Assembly (NCBI GenBank): GCA_964036665.1
Contig: OZ038527.1
Coordinates: forward strand, 8,153,835-8,217,834
DNA: 64,000 nucleotides
Reading direction: 5' to 3'
From: Gordius sp. MW1
Taxonomy: Eukaryota; Nematomorpha; Gordioida; Gordea; Gordiidae
Part shown: piece by piece, positions 30,201 through 42,200 of the stretch
Position numbering within the stretch: position 1 is the first letter of the stretch
How the letters are laid out: each line of letters opens with the position of its first letter
Made by a program: the position numbers and the translations under genes
Notes under the pieces: model-generated
Database searches by the model: none
What the model was told of the DNA's origin: nothing
Seen by the model: the letters and a program-made list of their open reading frames with translations, nothing else

Positions 30201-33200
30201 ACAGAATTTTATTATACGAAATATTATGACAAAATTTAACGAGATCCTAAACATTGATACACTTTGTTCTTGGACCAGTTTATAAACAATTTTTATACCT
30301 CTCCCCCACATTAAATGATTTTCTCGGGCCTATCCTGCAAATGTATACTATTATATTCCCCCCCCCAATTTATCGCCAAGGTTTTCGGGTCGAGAGAAGG
30401 TACATTGACGACGACAGGTGGATGATTTTGTTGGATTGTCATCCCTTCAATCAATTCGTAGACGATCGCATTTATCGGCGAACCGTGGATTTTTGTTACC
30501 GCGTTTTCGCAGTTAATCAATTAGGTTGTGGGCCTCCTAGTTTGCCTTCGCCTTTCTTCACCCATTTCGAAGGCAAGAAACCGATGCTCATGTCATCTTT
30601 GGTCTCATCCGAACCCAAACTTTTTAGGCTTAGAGTTAAAGATCCCTTTTCCATCAAGATCGAATATTTGTCAGAGGATAAACCGGTCACCATAACATGG
30701 CTCAAGGATAATTATCCCGTTAGGTATCATAACTCTAACGCAACGTTTTTAGTTCACCCTTTTTATATATTAGGAGTGGAAAATGACTTGCTAATAAATA
30801 AAAAATTAGGCAAACTGGTGTTGGGATCGGGTTTTAAACAATAAAAATTTCTGAATATGATTAAAATTAAAAAAAAAATTGCGGTCTAATTCCGTTGAAT
30901 TGTGTTAAAAAATTTTAGATGATTAAAATCTAGTAGCATTTATTGAGAAATAAGATATTTTATCATGTTTGAATTGCAAAACCTGGACAATTCTAAATTC
31001 GGAAATTGGGTTCGGCAAGATTTGAATATGGTACTTGATAAATCTTTGTTCGGGATTAGAGTCGATCATGACGTAATTTTTAGTAAAATATTAAAAATGC
31101 ATTTATTTCGTTAAAATATTGGCGTTGCTTTTTCCCTTTTTTATCGCGGCAATTAACTTACAAGTAATTATTTTTAGAATCCTTGGTACGGACGTCCAGG
31201 AAGAAATGGATAGTGCTACTTTCAGAATTTTTTCGTGCAAACCTGAAGACGATGGTAATTATGAATGCATTTTTTCCAATAAATATGGATCGGCATCCGC
31301 TTACTTTACCATAATGATAATCGATGTTCCCTCTCAACCAATTGGTCCCGTCCTTGTGATGGACCCAACCCCTACTTCGGTGAGATTGCATTGGAAAACA
31401 CCAGACTTTTTGGGTGGAAATAAGTTAACAGGTTTTATAATCATATATAAACATGCTACTCGTATAATGGCCTATTGATAAATTTTTTAACAGCGGCCTT
31501 TAAATAGCCTAAAATCAAAAACACTAAAAATTATTTAATTAAAGTCTTAATTAACTTTAATGAAAGAATATATTGCAGAACTTTAAAAACAAGCATAAAA
31601 ATTATATATAAATTACAACTGTTATAACAATATATTATTTAAATAATAAAAAAGCTTAAAATTACGAAAAATAAATTTAATGCAACAACCTAAGAATGTT
31701 TTCACATTAAAAATCACCTAGTGAATTAAATAATTGCAGAATCTATTAGACCAATAAACACTCAACCTTTGAAGGCTATTTAAAATTTATAAACACCTGA
31801 AGGTTATACCGTGGAATATCAAGATATTGAGACAGATCGATGGGCAAAACTCCCCTTTACAATTTTATCCCCATCCTGTTTACTCGAAGGAATCAAAGAT
31901 GACAAAAGATATATGGTATATTTGATGTTGTCGTAGTGAATCATTGTTTATTATGCAGGAGTGGGTACCATATTGGTTAAAATCCCCCCTAAAAATTAAA
32001 ATCACCCAGAAAGTTAGATATATATATTTTGAGAGCTGAAGTTTGTTAAATAATAGGTAAATTGCTAGATATGATTCCCAAAGATCAGGACTTAATAAAA
32101 TATTCTAAAAAAAACCCAAAACCCAATCACTTGCTCTAGAGTTTTAAGGAACTTATTTTTTGAAGATTTTTACCCGGACGTAAACAAATAGATTTATTTT
32201 TGGGAATATTGATAAATCCTTAACAAATTTTTTACTTTGTTTTGGTTAACTTTAGGTCCAAATCCATTATTAAAAACCCTGCATTCTCTAAATTTTAACA
32301 TTTTAGGTGAAGATATGTGCTCACAATAACATTGGACCAAGCCCACCGCTCTATAGTGCATTAATAGTGGGTGCTAAACCCCCACCACTTGATTCCATAT
32401 TTACTCGTCCGATCGCCAAAAACGTTGAATACAACGCCTTAGACCTTGCATGGAGTCCAATTTCAATAAGTGCTGATGATAGCAATTTACAAGGTTTGCA
32501 GAAATAATTGATAATACAAATTATTTAAGGGCCTTGAAAGTTAATATTCATTATATATTTTTTGGAAATTATACCGAGGGAAGCAGGAACGAACAAATGT
32601 TACATAGGACTCTAACTTTCTTTTCTCTTATCGACTGTTTCTTTAAAATACATAATCAAGGACACATTTTAAATACTGTGTTAGGCTTCGGTTGAAGTAA
32701 AAAATAAAATTTAGTTGAAATCAACCTTATATTGAAAAACATCTTATACAAGACAGAAACTTTGGACAATTTTATTCAAGTTTTTAATATTGTTAAAAAT
32801 TCGTATATGCTCAATTTATAAAGAAAATTTATTTATTTTGTCTTGCGCTTAGACCGATCTGATTTGATCTTATGGTCTATATAAACGACTAAATGGAAAA
32901 CATTTGATCAAATTATCCCCTTTTAGGCTATTTCGTTGAACAACGTGAATATGCGGGCGATTGGTGTAGGTTAAATGCGTATGCCTTGCGCGATAAGTGT
33001 TCCTTTTACGTAAATAATCTGAGACCGAACGGAAAATACGAATTTCGTGTCTTAGCTCTTATGGAAAATGGTGTGACTTATACCAGCGAACCTTCTAACT
33101 TGATCATTACCCAGCGCGAACCAGGTGATTTTTGGCTTAACAGCCAGGCTGATTTAATGTATAAAGTCATTAAATATAAAATATTTGAGTTTTTAATTTA

Positions 33201-36200
33201 AACTGTTATTAATAATATTAGCAGTACAAAAAAGATACTAAATTTGTTGCAAAATTGATATTAATTATATGTTTTGATAGCACCTCCTTCACCGCCAGAA
33301 TCCCTTGATGTATTTAACATAAGTCGAGGTGTGATGCTTCTAAAATGGAGCAGCCCGTGCGACATTGGGGAAAGGTTAATATTGAATTACGAAATTGAAA
33401 TCAAAGCAAGGATGGACGTGTGGAGACATTGGATCACTGTTCCCGTAAACAATGGATTTATTACTTCTTGTTCATTAATTATAGTTTATAAATATTTAAA
33501 TAAAATTAAAATTTGGAAACAGAAATGTAGGACTTTATAAATTTTCTTGAAATAGGGTAATCTTAATGCCGTAGAAATAGTCGATCTTAATCAGGGAGAC
33601 GAATACCAATTCAGAGTCATAGCTGCCAATGATATAGGCTATAGCAAACCTAGCGAGCCGTCTCCTTACGTAACATTTACCGATGATACAGGTTAATATC
33701 TAGAATAATATTAAAATCCTAAGATAGTTTTTGTCAATACTCAATTGAAGACACGAGGGATTTTTTTGCTAATTCGCAGAAATATGTGTCTTAAGGCTAT
33801 TTCTGCCACAGAAAAAAATGGAGAGAAAAAATGTAAAAGTTTTTAAATAAATTAATTACTTAGTATTTTTCATGTACCGAGCAAGTTACAGCGTTGTTTA
33901 GAAGATGAAAAAATCTTCTTGTCTTTTTTTAATTTCTATGCAATTTGTTATATAATCAAATATACCCATGCCTACATAAAAGCATATTTTGTACTATTGC
34001 AAATACGCTTGCTTTCGTTTAGCTTATCAATATTAATATTCTCTTGTAAAATCCTGTCATGTTAATCAACAAAACTACACTTAATACGTAGACTAGATAG
34101 ACTGCTCATCAACGCACAAAATGTGTACCCTTTTTTCCACCATTTTGAAACGAGGATTGTAACGTTGTGAGCATATGGAAATTAGTAATTTTCGCATTAA
34201 ATAATTTTAAAAAGGTTAATAAAAAAATATTAAAGTGGGTAGATATCAAAAACAGCATTTTAAAATAAAAAACATTTGAAAAATACATAAAAATTAATGC
34301 TGTAAAAACTGCGATTAAAGTTTGTTTAATAATATAGTGCCATCAATATTTTGTATAATATTATTTATTGACGTTTTTTTTTAATTTATAAACTAGTGAG
34401 GAAGGTAAATTGACTGTTATAGGGCAAAATTACAGGTTAAAACACACCAAATACACTCTTCATAACGGAGGAAAATTAGACACACAAACCCATATTTAAC
34501 ATATGGCATGAGCAGTCTATAGTCTAAGACTTAATACCCCGTTACGACTAGCCTCATCCCTACTTTTTTAATCCTAAAAAGAAATAATTCTTTATGAAAT
34601 AAAACTTAAATTAGCTCAGATTGATTGACTCAAAAGTATATATGTCGAAAACAAAATTTTATTATAGTCCCATCCCACCCCAAAAATTGTCTTTTCTCTA
34701 GATCATGTTTTAAAATTGATTCTTTCTTAACAACATTTTCTATATACCTTATGATAAAATACACATACAAATATAGAATTTTAATTGTTATTTGTAATAA
34801 AAACACTTAAGTTATAAGCAACCCCGGACTATAACTAGCCCTGGTCTCCTCCACGTAACCAAATGTTCAAGTTTTATAAGAAACGTTATAAAATAATAGG
34901 GATGGAGACTAAGCCTTAATTACTCTATTGAATACCATGTTTAGATCCTCCGAGAATCGAGGCCGAAGTACCGGTCGAGATAATAGCTCACGCCGACAAA
35001 CCATTTCAAATTTATGTTCCTTGCCATGGGGGCTTTGAGCCCGAATTTCGATGGTTCTTTAATCGAAAACCTCTTAATCCTGGCACTAAATACAGCTACG
35101 ACAAAGGTGAATTTGCTCTTATAAGAAATCATGATATACATAATTCATGTAATAAAAACAAATTAGCTATTTGTATACGATAAAATTTATAGTTAGAATC
35201 TAGTTTTGCTCTTGTTAAGTCTTATTAAATAGCGCTCTAGCTACCCTAAAGCTCTTATTTCCAAGCTCCTTTAGTGTACTGCTCGCTATATCTGGACAAG
35301 GTCCAAACATTCGAAAAACAATTTAATAGTTAATGTCAATATTAGTATGCATAAATTTTATTGTAAATGAACATTATTTAGGTAACAAATCTAGTTTTGC
35401 AATTGTTATGAAATGCAATAATCTTTAAGCAAATAACCGAACTTTAATTTATGGTGTCCTAATCTCTAACCCCAAAATCTATTTATGCTCTGCTCTGAGG
35501 AATGGGCGTATCGGGGTGGCAGGGAGGGGTGGCTGCCCCTTTATAAATCCATGAATTTGTCAAGATTTAATATAATTAAGGCTTAAATTTTAAAAAATTA
35601 TCATTTTGCCCCCCCAAGGCATTATTGCTCCCCTCTAGTTCCAACCTTAGCTACGCCCTTGGGAGAGAATGCAAATTTTTGTTTAAAAAACACCCGAATA
35701 CGGGAAGGCATCTAGGGCAGCTGCCTCTTTCTAAAAAAAATTGCACGATTATTACGTTTAGACTAAGAGATATGTGTAAAAAACCAGCTATATTGAAATT
35801 TAAGTGGACCTCAATCGACATTTTCTATTAAATTAACTTATATGAAATAAATTATAACTCTCTTATGATCACATTGTGATTCCATGAACACTTTAATTTA
35901 TTATTGAAATCTACTGTGTTTGATTAAAACATTGAACTAACAATTAAATCTCAAAATTTTTCAATATTCGTTTTCCACTGACTCGGTACTGCCTAGCCAC
36001 TAATTTGAATTAAACTTAAAATGCCAGATGACGAGGGACAGTTTGTGGTAAATGATTTGCGCTTGGATGACACGGGCGTCTATACTTTGGAGATCATCAA
36101 CAAATTTGGGCGAGTTCACGCCGATTTTTACTTAAAAGTGTTGGATGTTCCCAGTCCACCCCGAAGGCCATTTGTTGTAGATAATGGAAGACCGCATGAG

Positions 36201-39200
36201 CTAAGTTTAAAGTGGAAACCTCCGAACTCCGATGGAGGAAGACCGCTATTGTAAGAAATCGATGAATTATCCTGAAATGAAATAATTTTTTTTCGTATTA
36301 TAGAGTCGCTTATTTATAATTGTGTAGACGTTTAAATACCACTTATTGTCACATACAGCGGGTATACGATAGAAATTTTCGACTTTCTCACCAAATCCTG
36401 GGCTACCATAATCAACGGGCACAAATATGAAGAAATCATAGTTCCCAATTTGGAACTCGATAAAGATTACCAATTCAGGATATACGCAGAAAATGAAATC
36501 GGCAGATCCAAACCTCTAGTCAGCGAAGTTGCCCGCCCTAAAATATTATACCGTAAAAAAATAATATAACCTCATGCAAAAATTTGTAAATATTAATAGT
36601 AATTTGCCTCATGTTATCACTCGAATTTTTTTTTAATTTTTATAACATATTAATTATAGATAAACCTCAACCTCCCACCATGCCTCAAATAATCGATTGG
36701 GGCTTTAATCAGGCTACCTTAGAGTGGAGTTACCCAAAGACGGACGGCGGAAGGCCTGTTATAGGCTATCATTTAGAGAGGCGAGAATTACCAGATGGTA
36801 CATGGGATCCCATTGGGCCTAAAATTATTCGGGTACATTTATTACAAAATCAAGTTTTAAATTGACTTATTTCATTTATTAATGTTTATTTGTAAATTTT
36901 AACATTGAATCTGGATTTTTTCAGGATTTGGCCTACCAGGATACGTCTATACAGCCCAAACATAGTTATGAATATAGGATATCGGCTTTTAACGATATCG
37001 GTTGCAGTGAGCCAAGTGAGCCTTCGTTGGCTGTTCAAGCGACACCGTGTAGAGGTATGAGCATCAAATAAACTGTAAATGATCCCTTAAGCTCGTTTAC
37101 TGCAATCAGGTCATCTTGAGAGTTTTTAAAATCAATTCTGACTTAAAAACTAATTTAGACTAAACGTTCTAGGTTTAAAATTCTTAATCTATTTCTTATA
37201 AAATTGTTACCTTTATACCTAAGAGCGAATTTACCTTGTTAGGGGAAACAATTATAATTAATAAATACATAACGCAGGAGTTGTTTTTTAGGGGGAGTAA
37301 GGAGAAATACGTCCCCCGCCCAGATTGTCCATTAAACCCCACCCTCTACCGACGTTATGAAATTCCTTTCAGATAACTTTCTTTAGAAAAACCCTGACAT
37401 AACATAGATATATCTAATATATAAAATTCTCGTGTCACGGTGTGCGTAGTTAAAAACGGCTAAACCGATTTTAATTTCTGCGAGCGAATATTTGGTAGGT
37501 CTGAGAATAAATTTTAATCTTTATTCCAAATATCTAAGTGATAAGACGGTCAAGTTATCTTGTTTCATACGCTTTGACACTTTATAAAATTACAATCAAA
37601 TTCAACCTCATAACTTCATATACTGTAAAATGCAACAATGTAAATAATCTTTCATATATAAAAAGGGCTGAAGTATTCTATTTATTAAAAGTATGAAATC
37701 AAAAATTTTCAATCCGTTTATATAAATGTCATTGTATAAAATCGGTGGATTTGCATTGATAGCGTAGGTAGAGGGAAATGGAACGCGATATTTCTGGCTA
37801 TAAAAGCCCATCATCAGGGGAAAATATAATAAAAATAAAAAGGAGGAAGATGAAGTCTCGAAAAAATTAAAAATGAAGTACTATAACCAGTTTTGTAATT
37901 TCTATTGTTTTTTTTATATCTATATCTCCTTATTTACTAACTTAAACTTTACTTCATTTTTAATTTTTTCGAGACTTCATCTTCTCCCTTTTTATTTTTA
38001 TTATTTTTTCCCCTGATGATGGGCTTTTATAGCCAGAAATATCGCGTTCCATTCCCCTCTACCTACGCTAGCAATCCAAATCCACCGATTTTATACAATG
38101 ACATTTATTAAAAGTAGGTATTATATTTATTAACATATCAGCAATAATATTTGGCCCCGTACGTTGCTGGATGTATTCGAATGAGTGGCAAATGCCAGGA
38201 TTAGCACATGCTCACATTTTGATTTAGTTCATCGACAAAATACGTCCTGAAGACATCGATAGTTTAATTTATGCAGAAATTCTAAATCCGTCTACTGATA
38301 AATTATTGTTTGATATTGTTACTACAAACATGATTCATGGCCCATGTGGATATTTGAATCGTTCATCGCCTTGCATTTTAGATGGAAAATGTACAAAGTG
38401 TTTTCTTAAAGATTTCATCAATGATACGGTCATGTCGACGGATATCCAATATATCGTCGAAGAAATAATGGCGGACAAGTATTTACTAAAACTATCAGTA
38501 ACAAAGCCATTGCCATTGACAATCGATGGGTTGTACCAGTTTCACCTCTGTTGTGCAAAACATTCAATGCTCATATAAATGTTGAGTTTTGCAGTTCGGT
38601 GAAGAGCATCAAATATATGTGCAAGTATGTGAATAAAGAAAGTGATATAGCTGTATTTAGAATTGATAATACCAATGTGAATGCTCCTCCATTGAATAAC
38701 AGTGATGAAATAACGAATTCTACCTATAAAAACACCATATAGCATTGGCGTAGCCTGCATGGGAATTCGAGGGGGGCAAAAATAATTTAGGGAGGGGTAA
38801 AATAATATTTTGTGACAATAGTTTAGCCATTATTTTAATAAGCTTAAAAAAGTTTTTGGATTTATAGGGTAAGCCGCCTTTTTTGTTTTATACGTTTTGA
38901 CACTTGATAAAATGTCAATCTTAGGCAACTTTATGACGTCATACAGGGAAACTGTAAAATGCTGACATTTTGATTTAGTTCATCGACAAAATACCTCCAG
39001 AAAACATCGATAGTTTATTTTATGCAGACTTAGGCTTGCTAGAAGACGACCACCATCGGGACAGTATTCTTATTGAAGCAGAATTAAACTGTACAGGAAC
39101 ACAAATTAGTGTTGACTGCATGTTTCCCACCCCGAGCACAAACGTGTGGGATAAGCAAAGATTCAATGACTGATGATAGCGACATCCTTCAAGGTGCAAC

Positions 39201-42200
39201 GATCTAACGTTATCATTCAGCGACGCAGTGTATAATGAAGTATTTTGATAGCTATAGAATCTTTGCATTGTCATTGCCAATTTTAAAATTAGTCATTTTG
39301 GTATGAGTTAACCAAATCGATGTACATCGGATTTACTCAACACTGATATGAGTCTTGAACTGTAGTACAATACTTTAGAAATGGCAGGGTTTGTTACTCG
39401 CAATGTCCCACCACTAACTCATGAACAAAAAACCATTTACGACCGCATTATGCTGATAGTTTCGGCAGGACAAGGGGTTTCTTTTTTTTTGATGCATCAG
39501 GTGGAACTGGCAAAACATTTCTCATTTCGATGATTCTTGCCTAGATACGATACAAAAATGGCATCGCATTGGCCGTGTCATTAAATTATTAATGAAAAAC
39601 TAGAAGTGTATGCTGCCACGAATCCCTATTATTCCAACATATGCGCCGGTTGAATTCAAACGCATTAACCTTCCAATTAGATTGGCATTCGCAACGACAA
39701 TCAATAAGGCGCAAGGCCAAACGATGTCTATTTGTAGCTTAGATTTTGCCACACCATGCTTTTCTCACGGACAGCTATACTGGGCATGTTCTCGCGTGGG
39801 TAAACCATCCAGTTTGTTTGTGTTGACTAAAGACGGACTACCCAAAAATATTATATACTTCATCGCACTTAGAGATTGATGATGAATTATTTGTTAGTGG
39901 TCATAATTTGATGTATATATAGGTATCAAAAATGATTTAATAAAGTATAAAGAATGAAATTAATAAATGATTAGTGTGTTGTCATTTTATAGGCCAACAT
40001 TGTCACAATTATCCATTCTTATTTCAATCATAACCACATACCCATACACCTATAGTATTTTCTAGAAATAAGCTGACCCAAATTCCCTCATATATTTCCT
40101 ATTGATAGGTACCAATTATTTAGCCAAATATGAACTATGCCAAAGCAACGCTTGGCCGGGCACAGCTAGTTATTAAATACATTTTTAATTCCTATGCAAT
40201 TTTATGTATATTTCTTTTGCTACTTTTATTATAAAGAGAAACCCATTATCATTTTGTCGCCAACATTGATTCGCGGGCTGAACGTTAGTGCACACGACCC
40301 TTTAAGTATAGGGATTCCATATTCGGCATCTCCACTACCGAAAGCTTATTTGACTTTCAACGGCAAACCCTTGATTGATTCACCGCATCTAACTTATTGC
40401 GTCCAATGGGGTACAGTTAACTTGGGCATATCCAACCCAACACTTTTAGATTCGGGCACCTACAAACTGCGACTAGTTAATATAGTGGGATCCGATGAAA
40501 CGGAATTTAAACTGAAAATTTTAGGTATTTAGTGTAAACAGCTTGTAATTAAAAAATTTATTAATTGCTATGCAATTTATGGGCTCGTTTTATTATTATG
40601 GTCAATTATAGAAATTAAATATTTTCTACGCATTGATCAGACTAAAACCTTTAAATAATGCTAAGTTAAAATTCCTTGGTGCTAGATAAACCCAGTGTCC
40701 CGCGGGAACCCATAAAAGTGTATTCGCTGGAAGATGGAGTTATAACCATAGAATGGACTGAACCTGAATTCGACGGAGGACTGACTATAACTGGTTAGTC
40801 TAATTCTGATATTATATGTTTATTAATTATGATTGATTGCAGGCTAAAAATTAATTATTAAATGATAATATAACAATTGCTCTTTTATATAATGATAATT
40901 ATAATGGCATATTAAATATTATATCATTAGCTCGTTTTTGTAATTTATGTTCTCAAATTGTCCATTAAGACCCTAAATTTAACCATCTTATTTAAAATTC
41001 TCATTTTCACATTGCAACCCAAAAACTCAAAGGCTACACAATAGAAAAATATAACCCTGGTTACAGCGATTGGGAAGAGGTAGGGGCCACTTATGGCACA
41101 TTATACAAGATTTACGAGGCAGAGCCTGAAACTGGATACGAATATAGGTAGGCATTGCATTATTGCAAAACCCATTTTTATTAAAATTGCCAATATTTAA
41201 GATAAAATTTAAATTGAAGTCTTGAATAAACAGATTCGTATTCTATTTTATTTTATTTTATTAATGGTTTAATTTGCATTATACATATAATTTTTTTTAT
41301 TTATAATGAATAATACACATAGTTTTATAACAACACTTTGTATCTGAAAGGATTATATTATGATAACATAAAATTATGGCCTATAGTGAGTTTGTACAAA
41401 TCAATTGACGCCCAAAATGGAACCAGTATATTGACAAGAAATTTTTTTATTTTTGCATAATGACCTATGGTATTGTCCCAATTTCAAATAACCATACATA
41501 TTTAATTTGAGCTGTTTTTTGGAGCTAAAGGTTTTAAATATTTGTTAAGTTTTAATTGCTTGCCTTTTTTCGTTGCGCGTTAATAATAACAAAGCGAAAA
41601 TTTGATAAAAATAAGTCGCTTAGCTCAATTGAAAGATTTAACAAATAAATATAATGATTATTTATTAAGTTAAGATATATTAAAAAAATGATCGGGAAAG
41701 GGGCCAGGATTTTGCTCTTGTAGGGGCCTTGACCCCCCCCCCCCCCCCCCCCCCTTAGCTATGCCACTGTTCATAAACTCGTCCGGATCTCATAAATAAT
41801 TAATGAAAGTTTAGATTTCTAAAAACAAAGAATTATATTCAACGTGTTAAACAAGTTATCTATTAGCGGATTTCCATTTTAGACACAAGCTTACTCGCTT
41901 ACCCGTTTAATTCTCTTTTTACCTTAATTCAGGATTAAGGCCAAAAATTCTAATGGACTCAGCGAGCCTTTCACTCTAAGGGCATTCACTACGGCCGAAG
42001 TATCAACTAAGCCTTCGACTATGGAGCCACCTATCGCCAACGAAGTTGGAAGTGATCACATATCTCTTATGTGGTATCCACCGCTTCTGGATGGAAACGA
42101 AAATATAGGTATTTGTGCTGTGCCCGACCAAGCGTTGCTTTGGCTGAGTTCTTAATTGGCTAAATAATTGGTCCTATCAATAGGAAATATATGAAAGAAT

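Larger units (their letters stand above)
37413..40169 (+). mobile_element. Helitron 1, degenerate but with both ends
   Basis: The 5' end TCTAATATATAAAATTCTCG and the 3' end GGGCACAGCTAG follow the Helitron rule (5'-TC, CTRR-3'), and the element sits between an A (37412) and a T (40170), the expected AT target. An imperfect hairpin of CCAAAGC and GCTTGG lies just before the CTAG end. Inside are broken pieces of the replication initiator (HUH) and PIF1-type helicase. It carries two later insertions: a foldback element (37694-38116) and a GC-tract MITE (38743-38880). Confidence 0.93.

Noticed and set aside
39020-39280. minus-strand 86-codon open frame in Helitron 1
   Set aside because: It is the complement of the Helitron protein segment [14 protein letters not shown] on the plus strand.
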